64,000 nt of DNA from Flavobacterium xueshanense (GTDB lineage Bacteria > Bacteroidota > Bacteroidia > Flavobacteriales > Flavobacteriaceae). The stretch covers positions 1-64,000 of the forward strand of contig NZ_FONQ01000005.1 in NCBI RefSeq assembly GCF_900112975.1. The letters run 5' to 3'. Shown one piece after another: positions 41,505-49,564 of the stretch (position 1 is its first letter; every line of letters starts with the position of its first letter). The translations under genes and the position numbers were made by a program. A model generated the notes under the pieces. That model made no database searches. It was not told the DNA's origin and saw only the letters and a program-made list of their open reading frames with translations.

Positions 41505-42460
41505 TAAAAAATCTTACTTGCTATTTGACGGATATTTTCTGATTTTCCCATAGAATAATAATGCAAAACGGGAACGCCGGCAGCTTTCAATTCTAATGAT
41601 TGCTGAATTGCCCATTCGATCCCTACTTGTTTGATGTCAGCATTATTTTTGCATTGATCTATTGCTTGAATCAAATCTTCAGGCAAGTCAATTCTGAAAA
41701 TTTGTGGCAATACTTGTAAGTGTCTTTGCACTGCAATAGGTTTGATTCCCGGAATAATAGGAACCATAATGCCCATTTCTCTGGCTTTGGCAACAAACTC
41801 GAAGTATTTGGCATTGTCAAAAAACATTTGGGTTACCACATAGTCGGCTCCGGCATCCACTTTTTCTTTCAATCTTTTTAAATCGGATTGCAAAGAAGGA
41901 GATTCCAAATGTTTCTCCGGATAACCCGCAACTCCAATACAAAAATTGGATTTGTTATCGACTTCCATAACATCATGCAAATATTTTCCTTGATTCAGTT
42001 GATTGATTTGTTTCACCAGATCGACTGCAAAATCATTCCCGCCCTGTTTTGGAATAAAATATTGTTCATCCTTCATGGCGTCACCACGCAAAGCCATTAC
42101 GTTATCTAAACCCAAATAATGGCAATCAACCAATAGGTACTCGGTTTCTTCTTTGGTAAAACCGCCGCAAAGGACGTGCGGGATCGTATCTACATTGTAT
42201 TTGTGTTTTATGGATGCACAAATACCCAATGTTCCGGGGCGCATTCTGGTCAGTCTTTTGTCTAATAAACCGTTGCCTTTGTCGATATAAATAAACTCTT
42301 CTCTTGAAGTCGTTACATCTATAAAAGGAGGTTTAAACTCCATCAACGGATCAATATTGTCGTATAATTCCTGAATACTTTTCCCCTTTTGCGGCGGAAT
42401 AATTTCAAAGGAGAATAATGTTTTCTTTTTTGCGTCTTCTATATGTTGAGTTACTTTCAT
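41504..42460 (-). CDS. metF: Methylenetetrahydrofolate reductase
   Basis: 318 aa TIM-barrel flavoprotein. FSFEIIPPQKGKSIQELYDNID at the start, then CGGFTKEETEYLLVD, LRGDAMKD and GADYVVTQMFFD. It reduces methylene-THF to methyl-THF, the methyl donor for MetH. It follows the large metH gene by 81 nt and closes the leftward methionine group behind the SAM-I riboswitch at 46837-46952. Confidence 0.95.
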   Translation of the reverse strand: MKVTQHIEDAKKKTLFSFEIIPPQKGKSIQELYDNIDPLMEFKPPFIDVTTSREEFIYIDKGNGLLDKRLTRMRPGTLGICASIKHKYNVDTIPHVLCGGFTKEETEYLLVDCHYLGLDNVMALRGDAMKDEQYFIPKQGGNDFAVDLVKQINQLNQGKYLHDVMEVDNKSNFCIGVAGYPEKHLESPSLQSDLKRLKEKVDAGADYVVTQMFFDNAKYFEFVAKAREMGIMVPIIPGIKPIAVQRHLQVLPQIFRIDLPEDLIQAIDQCKNNADIKQVGIEWAIQQSLELKAAGVPVLHYYSMGKSENIRQIASKIF

Positions 42461-42541
42461 CTTAAGTCTTAAAGTTTGAATGTCAAATGTCGAGAGTCAC
42501 GTCCTTTGGACTTTATGACTTTTGACTTTATGACTGTGTTT

Positions 42542-45217
42542 TTAATCTGCTATATTCGGGCTTAACCATCTCGTGGCTACTTCGGTTGAAACGCTTCTTC
42601 GTTTCGCATAATCAATAACTTGGTCTTCTTTTATTTTTCCGAGTCCAAAATACTTACTTTGCGGATTACCAAAATAGTACCCAGAAACCGATGAAGCGGG
42701 CCACATTGCCATACTTTCAGTCAAGGTCACTCCAATTTCTTGTTCTACATTCAGTAATTTCCAAATCGTTGGTTTTTCTAAATGGTCAGGACAAGCCGGA
42801 TATCCTGGAGCGGGACGAATTCCTTTATAATCTTCGGCAATCATAGCCTCAGTACTCAAAGCTTCATCAGATGAATAGCCCCAAATTTCTTTCCGTACTT
42901 TCTCATGTAAATATTCCGCAAAAGCCTCTGCAAAACGATCCGCCAATGCTTTGACCATAATCGAATTGTAATCATCTAAATCTCTTTCGAATTCAGCCGC
43001 CCACTCATCGACACCAAAACCGGTCGTGACACAAAATGCGCCCATATAATCCGTTTTACCACTGTCTTTTGGGGCGATAAAATCCGACAAGGCAATGTTT
43101 GGAGCACCTTTTGTTTTTTGTGATTGCTGACGCAACGTCAAAAATTTCTCTAACACTTTTCCGTTTTCATCACTTAACTCAATGTCGTCATCGTTCACTT
43201 GATTGGCAGGGAAAATTCCATAAATTCCTTTGGCTGTCAGTTTCTTTTCTTTCAAAATAACTTCCAGCATTTCTTGTGCATCTGCAAAAACGGAAGTAGC
43301 TTGTTCCCCAACAACAGTATCCGTTAAAATCGCTGGATATTTCCCGAACAACTCCCATGTTCTAAAAAACGGCGTCCAGTCGATATAAGGAACCAAAACA
43401 TCTAAATCGACTTCGATAGTTTGTTCTCCAATTACATTTGGTTTTACAGGAGTAAAATTATCCCAATCCAACTGCAATTTATTTTTACGGGCTTGCTCAA
43501 TAGTCAAGAAGTTTTTGTCACGTGAACGGTTCAAAAAGGTCTCTCTAAAAGCGTCGTAATCAGCCCTGATGTCGCTTGCATATATCTTTCTATCCTTGTT
43601 CAATAAATTTCCGGCAACCGTTACAGCTCTCGAAGCATCATTTACATGAATAACCGTTTCTCTATATTGTGGTGCAATTTTCACGGCAGTGTGCGCTCGT
43701 GAAGTAGTTGCTCCACCAATCATTACAGGAATTTTTATGTTTTTTTTGTCTAATTCCTTGGCCAAATAAACCATTTCGTCAAGCGAAGGTGTTATTAATC
43801 CGCTTAATCCAATAATGTCAACATTGTGCTCAATTGCTGCTGCAATGATTTTCTCAGGCGCAACCATTACACCTAAATCGATGATTTCATAATTGTTACA
43901 GGCTAAAACAACCGAAACAATATTTTTCCCAATATCATGCACATCTCCTTTGACAGTCGCCATCAAGATACGACCTGCAAAACTGGAGACTCCATCTTTT
44001 TCAGCTTCAATAAAAGGCAGTAAATAAGCCACAGCTTTTTTCATTACTCGGGCTGATTTTACCACTTGCGGCAAAAACATTTTACCCGAACCAAATAAAT
44101 CCCCAACGACATTCATTCCCGTCATCAAATTGATTTCGATAACCTCGATAGGTTTTGTAGCTGCCAATCGGGCTTCTTCAACATCAATTTCTATGAATTC
44201 ATCAACTCCTTTTACTAGCGAATGTGTCAATCGTTCTTGTATGGTGCCTGAACGCCATTCCTGTACCGCTTTTTCATTATTCTTTACATCTCCTTTTACA
44301 TTTTCGGCAAAGTCTAACAACCTTTCGGTGGCATCATCACGTCTGTTTAGAATTACATCTTCAACGCGTTCCAAAAGTTCCTTTGGAATTTCGTCGTAAA
44401 TAGAAAGCATTTCAGGATTCACAATCCCCATCGTCATACCATGTTGAATGGCATGATATAAAAATACCGAGTGCATCGCTTCCCGAACTGTATCATTTCC
44501 TCTAAACGAGAACGAAACATTACTTACCCCACCACTAATGTGTGCATGCGGAAGATTCTCTCTAACCCATTTGGTTCCTCTAAAGAAATCCAAGGCGTTT
44601 TCACGGTGTTCTTCCATTCCTGTTGCCACAGGAAATATATTCAAATCGAAAATAATATCCTGAGCCGGAAAACCAACTTTATTTACCAAAATATCATACG
44701 ATCGTTGGCAAATTTCTACCCGGCGTTCATAATTATCAGCTTGTCCCGTTTCGTCAAAAGCCATAATAATTGCCGCAGCACCGTAGCGCTTAATCAATTT
44801 AGCGTGATGAATAAATTGTTCTTCGCCTTCTTTCAATGAAATCGAATTTACCACACTCTTTCCTTGCACCACTTTTAAACCCGCTTCGATAATATCCCAT
44901 TTTGAGCTATCGATCATAATCGGAACTCTCGAAATATCCGGTTCAGCAGCGATTAAATTCAGGAATTTTGTCATGGCATATTCGCCATCAAGCATTCCTT
45001 CATCCATATTAATATCGATGATTTGCGCGCCACCTTCTACTTGCTCTTTAGCGATACTGAGCGCTTCCTCGTATTTTTCTTCCTTGATTAACCGAAGGAA
45101 TTTTCTAGAACCCGTAACATTCGTTCGTTCACCAATATTAACAAAAACGCTTTCCGGCGTAATGATTAAAGGCTCTAATCCCGATAATACGAGGTTTCTT
45201 CTAGTTTCGTTTGCCAT
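42542..45217 (-). CDS. metH: Methionine synthase, folate/B12/activation part (split MetH)
   Basis: 891 aa. In order: pterin-binding barrel (about 1-290, [20 protein letters not shown]), cap helices and B12 domain with the cobalt-ligand motif DVHDIGKNI (about 425-433), and the SAM-dependent reactivation domain ([14 protein letters not shown], near 835). The homocysteine/zinc domain is missing here and is encoded separately at 45568-46569. Split MetH of this kind is known in Bacteroidota. The 350-bp gap between the halves holds several repeats and a hairpin. Confidence 0.94.
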   Translation of the reverse strand: MANETRRNLVLSGLEPLIITPESVFVNIGERTNVTGSRKFLRLIKEEKYEEALSIAKEQVEGGAQIIDINMDEGMLDGEYAMTKFLNLIAAEPDISRVPIMIDSSKWDIIEAGLKVVQGKSVVNSISLKEGEEQFIHHAKLIKRYGAAAIIMAFDETGQADNYERRVEICQRSYDILVNKVGFPAQDIIFDLNIFPVATGMEEHRENALDFFRGTKWVRENLPHAHISGGVSNVSFSFRGNDTVREAMHSVFLYHAIQHGMTMGIVNPEMLSIYDEIPKELLERVEDVILNRRDDATERLLDFAENVKGDVKNNEKAVQEWRSGTIQERLTHSLVKGVDEFIEIDVEEARLAATKPIEVIEINLMTGMNVVGDLFGSGKMFLPQVVKSARVMKKAVAYLLPFIEAEKDGVSSFAGRILMATVKGDVHDIGKNIVSVVLACNNYEIIDLGVMVAPEKIIAAAIEHNVDIIGLSGLITPSLDEMVYLAKELDKKNIKIPVMIGGATTSRAHTAVKIAPQYRETVIHVNDASRAVTVAGNLLNKDRKIYASDIRADYDAFRETFLNRSRDKNFLTIEQARKNKLQLDWDNFTPVKPNVIGEQTIEVDLDVLVPYIDWTPFFRTWELFGKYPAILTDTVVGEQATSVFADAQEMLEVILKEKKLTAKGIYGIFPANQVNDDDIELSDENGKVLEKFLTLRQQSQKTKGAPNIALSDFIAPKDSGKTDYMGAFCVTTGFGVDEWAAEFERDLDDYNSIMVKALADRFAEAFAEYLHEKVRKEIWGYSSDEALSTEAMIAEDYKGIRPAPGYPACPDHLEKPTIWKLLNVEQEIGVTLTESMAMWPASSVSGYYFGNPQSKYFGLGKIKEDQVIDYAKRRSVSTEVATRWLSPNIAD

Positions 45218-45302
45218 TTTCTATTTTATTTGATCCTGAAAGGTTTTAAAAACCGTATCGGAGTAACTTATTGTTCTTATAATTTGGGCGTGACCCAAAA
45301 AA

Positions 45303-45387
45303 GGGTCGGGCTATCCGTTACAAGTCCTCGACTAATTCCGCTTCGCTTCATTTGTCTGTGGGCTTTTCACTGTTATCCCTCACGCAG
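45303..45387 (-). repeat. Dispersed intergenic repeat, family II, copy 2
   Basis: On the minus strand GAGGGATAACAGTGAAAAGC starts it and TAACGGATAGCCCGACCC ends it; it pairs in sequence with 1087-1169. A hairpin GACCC/GGGTC (about 45292-45308) follows. It lies in the 350-bp gap between the two metH parts. Confidence 0.75.
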
Positions 45388-45402
45388 TTTTGTACTTTCT
45401 AT

Positions 45403-45427
45403 GTCATTGCGAGGAACGAAGCAATCT
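45403..45427 (+). repeat. GTCATTGCGAGGAACGAAGC-type repeat
   Basis: GTCATTGCGAGGAACGAAGC followed by AATCT is a sequence seen between genes in very many unrelated bacteria. It is noted as a repeat only; no function is known. Confidence 0.7.
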
Positions 45428-45532
45428 CATTCAGTAAGTCCTTAAACATCATACTTCTTTTTGTCATAGCGCTTGCGATAACTGAGGTTTAACTACTGTA
45501 TCATCTCGTAATCATCTATTTTCAAACATACC

Positions 45533-45557
45533 TACAAGGTTTGAAAAAAACCTTGTA
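45533..45557 (-). terminator. Hairpin after the first metH gene
   Basis: TACAAGGTTT (45533-45542) pairs with AAACCTTGTA (45548-45557) around a short A-rich loop. It lies 11 nt past the stop of the zinc-domain gene. It lacks a strong T tract, so it may only partly reduce read-through to the second metH part. Confidence 0.6.
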
Positions 45558-45567
45558 AGAAATTTAA

Positions 45568-46569
45568 CTACATCGTCGCCGTTGATACTCTGGGTTTATA
45601 CTCCTTTGCAATATCTGCAATCAATTTGATATGTTCCGGCGTTGTTCCGCAACAACCACCTATGATATTGACTAAATTATCGTCTAGATATTCTTTGATG
45701 AAAGCTTGCATCTGTTCGGGCGTTTCATCGTACTCGCCAAAAGCGTTAGGCAATCCTGCATTCGGATGCGCCGACACGTTGAAAGAAGTGTTTTGCGCCA
45801 ATGTTTGTAAATACGGTTTCAGCAAATCGGCTCCTAAAGCACAATTGAAACCTACACTCAACAACGGAATGTGCGACACCGAAACCAAAAAAGCTTCCAC
45901 GGTTTGACCTGAAAGTGTTCTTCCTGATGCATCTGTAATTGTTCCCGAAACCATGATTGGGATATCAATATTGCGTTCGTCTTTAACTTCTTCAATGGCG
46001 AAAAGTGCCGCTTTGGCATTTAGCGTGTCGAAAATAGTTTCCACCAATAATAAATCACTTCCTCCGTCTATTAACGCTTCTACTTGTTGTTTGTAAGCAA
46101 TGCGTAAATCATCAAAAGTTACCGCTCTGTAACCCGGATCATTTACATCTGGCGACATACTCGCAGTTCTGTTTGTTGGTCCAATTGAACCGGCTACAAA
46201 ACGAGGTTTATCTGGATTTTTGGCTGTAAATTCATCGGCTACTTCGCGGGCAATTCGTGCCGATTCGTAGTTGAGTTCATAGACCAAATCTTCGAGATGG
46301 TAATCAGCCATTCCAATGGTGGTTCCAGAAAAAGTATTGGTTTCGACGATATCCGCTCCTGCTTCAAAATAAGCGGCGTGAACTGCTCGAATCGCTTGTG
46401 GCTGCGTTAATGACAACAAATCGTTGTTTCCTTTTAAGGAATGTGGAAAATCTTTAAAACGTTCTCCTCGGAAATCTTCTTCAGAGAAATTGTAACGTTG
46501 CAACATGGTTCCCATAGCTCCATCGAGTATGAGTATGTTTTTTCTAATGGCTTCTTGAATGCTTGACAT
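45568..46569 (-). CDS. Homocysteine S-methyltransferase domain protein (split MetH)
   Basis: 333 aa barrel with [15 protein letters not shown] at the start and the zinc ligands C243 ([10 protein letters not shown]) and C306/C307 ([10 protein letters not shown]). It binds homocysteine and supplies the first module of methionine synthase in trans to the protein at 42542-45217. It is first behind the SAM-I riboswitch and a repeat element. Confidence 0.94.
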   Translation of the reverse strand: MSSIQEAIRKNILILDGAMGTMLQRYNFSEEDFRGERFKDFPHSLKGNNDLLSLTQPQAIRAVHAAYFEAGADIVETNTFSGTTIGMADYHLEDLVYELNYESARIAREVADEFTAKNPDKPRFVAGSIGPTNRTASMSPDVNDPGYRAVTFDDLRIAYKQQVEALIDGGSDLLLVETIFDTLNAKAALFAIEEVKDERNIDIPIMVSGTITDASGRTLSGQTVEAFLVSVSHIPLLSVGFNCALGADLLKPYLQTLAQNTSFNVSAHPNAGLPNAFGEYDETPEQMQAFIKEYLDDNLVNIIGGCCGTTPEHIKLIADIAKEYKPRVSTATM

Positions 46570-46654
46570 AACTTTTTATTTCTTGTAAATCGCGATCCAT
46601 TTCGGGATTTATACTTTTGATTACTAATTACAAAAGTTCACTATATGAGCTCTT

Positions 46655-46722
46655 TAGCCCCGATTGAAGCGATATCCTTTTTTTCTGGTGTTCAGAAAAA
46701 AAGATAAAGCGTAAAGCGGGAA
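46655..46722 (+). repeat. Dispersed intergenic repeat, family I, copy 3
   Basis: Left box TAGCCCCGATTGAAGCGATA, right box GATAAAGCGTAAAGCGGGAA, core stem TTTTTTCTG/CAGAAAAAA. It lies in the leader between the SAM-I riboswitch and metH, so its hairpin will be in the transcript. Confidence 0.78.
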
Positions 46723-46836
46723 CGGTATTGGCAAAAAAACGCCAATTGTTCGCTCCTGATACTGAAAATAATTCAGTAGGCTAAAAATATATGTTGTCAA
46801 GAAAAGGTTTGAGAAATACTAAGTGAGTATTTGTGT

Positions 46837-46952
46837 GTTATCTATCTTAAATACTGAAACTGGTTCTGTATAAAGTAGAATGTAGCACCTTCTTTAAAGA
46901 TAAAGGGTTGCTAAGGTTTCATTGGGTCTTTCCCTCCGCCTTTCGTGATAAC
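46837..46952 (-). ncRNA. SAM-I riboswitch (S box) upstream of metH
   Basis: On the minus strand P1 is GTTATC/GATAAC closing the element. The conserved core reads GGCGGAGGGAAAGACCCAAT, then GAAACCTTAGCAACC, then GAAGGTGCTACATTCTAC, the hallmark series of the S box. It is 268 nt upstream of the metH ATG. The expression platform is not obvious; hairpins CTGAA/TTCAG (about 46763-46777) and TTGGC/GCCAA (46729-46745), and the family I repeat, lie downstream. Confidence 0.92.
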
Positions 46953-46975
46953 TTTCAATAAATATAGGAACAGTG

Positions 46976-47006
46976 CAAAGTAAAGACATAGCGCCAATAC
47001 TTGCAA
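46976..47006 (-). promoter_or_regulatory. Promoter of the SAM-I-metH unit
   Basis: Minus-strand TTG (47006-47004), 20-nt spacer, TTACTTTG (46983-46976), followed by GCACTG. The transcript would start about 15 nt before P1 of the riboswitch. Confidence 0.65.
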
Positions 47007-47019
47007 GTATTAGCGCTAT
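46988..47019 (-). terminator. Hairpin after the ferredoxin-NADP reductase gene
   Basis: ATAGCGCCAATACTT and AAGTATTAGCGCTAT pair over 15 positions with one mismatch and a 2-nt loop. It begins 28 nt past the reductase stop and overlaps the spacer and -33 of the metH promoter. The T tract is weak. Confidence 0.6.
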
Positions 47020-47046
47020 ATTTTTTAACTAGTTTGTACTAAGTTG

Positions 47047-48099
47047 TTAAACTATGGCTTTAACCACGGCTTTTGGAGCTTCTTTACGGGTTCCGTCAAA
47101 TCCGTCAACACCAGAAACTGTAGTATATTTCAATACATATTTCTTACCCGGATTGATTATTTGGTAGGCTGCCTGACACATCATAGTCGCTTCGTGGAAT
47201 CCACAAAGAATCAGTTTTAATTTTCCTGGATAAGTGTTTACGTCACCAATGGCAAAAATTCCGGGAATATTCGTTTGGTAATCCAAAGCATTATTTACTT
47301 TGATGGCATTTTTTTCAATGTCTAATCCCCAGTCTCCGATAGGACCTAACTTTGGAGTTAATCCAAAAAGCGGAATAAAATAGTCAGTAGGAATGGTTCT
47401 ATGGGCTCCATTTTCTTCAATATCAATTGATTCTAAATGTTCGGCTCCATTTAAACCAACTACTTCCGCCGGTGTGATCATTTTTATTTTTCCTGAATCT
47501 TTTAATTCCTGCACTTTTTCGACCGAATCCAAGGCTCCTCTGAATTCATTTCTACGGTGAATTAAAGTCACTTCGGAAGCAATATTCGACAAGAAAATAC
47601 TCCAGTCTAAAGCCGAGTCACCACCGCCTGCAATCACCACTCTTTTGTCTCTAAATTTTTCCGGGTTTTTAATGAAATATTTGATTCCTTTATCTTCGTA
47701 AAATTCGATGTCTTCTATTAATGGTTTTCTGGGTTCAAAACTTCCTAATCCACCAGCAATCGCAACAACTGGAGCATGGAATTTTTTTCCTTTATTTGAC
47801 GTTACAATAAAACTTCCGTCTTCTTGTTTTTCAATCGTTTCTGCACGTTCTCCAAGCGTAAATCCTGGTTCAAATTGCTTGATTTGTTCCATTAAATTAT
47901 CCACCAAATCACCTGCTAATACTTCTGGAAAACCTGGAATATCATAGATAGGTTTTTTAGGATATAATTCTGAAAGCTGTCCGCCCGCTTGTGGCAAAGC
48001 ATCTAAAATATGGCATTTTAATTTCAGTAATCCAGCTTCAAAAACGGCAAATAAACCAGTTGGTCCGGCTCCTATTATAAGTATGTCTGTTTTAATCAT
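47047..48099 (-). CDS. Ferredoxin--NADP reductase (thioredoxin reductase-like type)
   Basis: 350 aa two-domain flavoprotein. FAD motif ILIIGAGPTGLFAVFEAG, block GQLSELYPKKPIYDIPGFP, NADPH motif VVIAGGGDSALDWS and the C-terminal FAIGDVNTYPGKLKLI. It lacks the CxxC of thioredoxin reductase, as in YumC-type ferredoxin-NADP reductases. Lying next to the siroheme and sulfite reductase genes, it probably reduces the ferredoxin that feeds sulfite reductase. Confidence 0.9.
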   Translation of the reverse strand: MIKTDILIIGAGPTGLFAVFEAGLLKLKCHILDALPQAGGQLSELYPKKPIYDIPGFPEVLAGDLVDNLMEQIKQFEPGFTLGERAETIEKQEDGSFIVTSNKGKKFHAPVVAIAGGLGSFEPRKPLIEDIEFYEDKGIKYFIKNPEKFRDKRVVIAGGGDSALDWSIFLSNIASEVTLIHRRNEFRGALDSVEKVQELKDSGKIKMITPAEVVGLNGAEHLESIDIEENGAHRTIPTDYFIPLFGLTPKLGPIGDWGLDIEKNAIKVNNALDYQTNIPGIFAIGDVNTYPGKLKLILCGFHEATMMCQAAYQIINPGKKYVLKYTTVSGVDGFDGTRKEAPKAVVKAIV

Positions 48100-48206
48100 T
48101 TTTTTATTCTTTATGTAATGTAATTGTAATAAACTATTTAATACAAATTAACGATTGATTTTTACAACTTAAAATGATAAATATCATTCGTTATAATGCG
48201 ATGCTT

Positions 48207-48788
48207 TTATTCTTTGTTTTTTAACGCCTCAGTGATTTCATTCATTTTTTGAACTTTTTCTTCAAAATTCCCTTTGAGTGTTTTGCGATATTCATTAAGG
48301 TTTTCAACCATTGTATTAATATCGTCCGGAATTATTTCTTCAAAAAATTCTCGTAATCTTTTGGCTGTTGTCGGTGATTTTCCGTTGGTTGAAATGGCGA
48401 TTTTTACATTTCCTTTGGTTACAATTCCGCCCAAATAATAATCACATAATGGCGGTGTATCGGCAATATTGCAAATTAAATATCTTTTTCGACACAAGTC
48501 GAATACTCGTTTATTGACTTTCAAATCATCGGTGCAAGCAATTACCATGTGTCGCTTGCGAAGCATCCAGCGATTAAACTTTTTATAAGTCAATTTTACC
48601 GAAGAATGTTTTGCTGCCAGGCCTTCCAATTCCGGAAGAAACCTTGGTGCCACCACCTCAACATTGGCATTTGGACTGGATTTCAACATGAAAGATAACT
48701 TTTCTAAACCCACATTTCCTCCACCTACAATAAGTACATTAAGGTTGTGTAGTTTTAAAAAAACAGGATATAATTCGTTTCTTTCCAA
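48207..48788 (-). CDS. Precorrin-2 dehydrogenase / sirohydrochlorin ferrochelatase (CysG N-terminal type)
   Basis: 193 aa. NAD motif NVLIVGGGNVGLEKLSFML, then RHMVIACTDDLKVNKRVFDLC and GGIVTKGNVKIAISTNGKSPTTAKRLREF. It oxidises precorrin-2 and is likely to insert iron to give siroheme for the sulfite reductase. It starts 2 nt after the cobA stop. Confidence 0.92.
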   Translation of the reverse strand: MERNELYPVFLKLHNLNVLIVGGGNVGLEKLSFMLKSSPNANVEVVAPRFLPELEGLAAKHSSVKLTYKKFNRWMLRKRHMVIACTDDLKVNKRVFDLCRKRYLICNIADTPPLCDYYLGGIVTKGNVKIAISTNGKSPTTAKRLREFFEEIIPDDINTMVENLNEYRKTLKGNFEEKVQKMNEITEALKNKE

Positions 48789-48790
48789 TG

Positions 48791-49564
48791 TTATTGTATT
48801 TCTTTTGCTATAAATTCTTCGTAAAATCCTTTTAATTTATTACTTTCTTTAACTACTTCTCCAATGACAATAATCGCAGGGTTACTTAATTTATTTTCCG
48901 CCACAACTTGTTGGATAGTGTCAATCGTTCCAACTCCAATTTTCTCCTGACTGGTAGTTCCGTTTTGTATAATTGCAACGGGGGTTTCTCCTTTTGATTC
49001 TTTTTGGAATAATGACACAATTTGTGACAGTTTACTCATTCCCATTAAAATCACAACTGTTGCCGATGATTGCGCTGCTAAAGCCACATCATTTGACAAT
49101 TTCCTGTCAGAAGTTGTACCCGTAATTACCCAAAAACTTTCCGAAACACCTCTTTTGGTCAACGAAATACCTTGATATGCAGGAACGGCAATCGACGATG
49201 AAATTCCAGGCACTACAAATGTAGGTATCCCAAAACTTTCTACAAAGTCTATTTCCTCACCGCCACGACCAAAAATAAATGGATCGCCACCTTTTAAACG
49301 AACCACATGTCCGTAGGTAAGCGCGTTATCTACAATCAATTGGTTGATTTGGTCTTGCGTGTATTCATGACAACCTTTACGTTTGCCTACAAATATTTTA
49401 ATTGCTTTTTTAGGTGCATAACTTAAAATTTCTTCGTTTGCCAAGGCATCATACAAAACGACATTGGCCTCAGCCAGTGCCTTTGCACCTTTGATTGTCA
49501 ACAGATCCGGATCACCTGGACCCGCACCCACTAGCGTAACTGTTGGTTGTATATTTTTAAGCAT
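48791..49564 (-). CDS. cobA: Uroporphyrinogen-III C-methyltransferase
   Basis: 257 aa SUMT. TLVGAGPGDPDLLTIKGAKAL, YDALANEEIL, VVRLKGGDPFIFGRGGEEIDF and VVPGISSSIAVPAYQGISLTKRG are diagnostic. It methylates uroporphyrinogen III twice with SAM to precorrin-2, the first siroheme step. It overlaps the end of the sulfite reductase gene by 8 bases, which shows tight coupling of cofactor and enzyme. Confidence 0.95.
   Translation of the reverse strand: MLKNIQPTVTLVGAGPGDPDLLTIKGAKALAEANVVLYDALANEEILSYAPKKAIKIFVGKRKGCHEYTQDQINQLIVDNALTYGHVVRLKGGDPFIFGRGGEEIDFVESFGIPTFVVPGISSSIAVPAYQGISLTKRGVSESFWVITGTTSDRKLSNDVALAAQSSATVVILMGMSKLSQIVSLFQKESKGETPVAIIQNGTTSQEKIGVGTIDTIQQVVAENKLSNPAIIVIGEVVKESNKLKGFYEEFIAKEIQ

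Noticed and set aside
42461..42541. Iterated GACTTTATGACTTT between metF and metH as a regulator site
   Set aside because: Simple-sequence iteration within an operon; no symmetry or promoter box.
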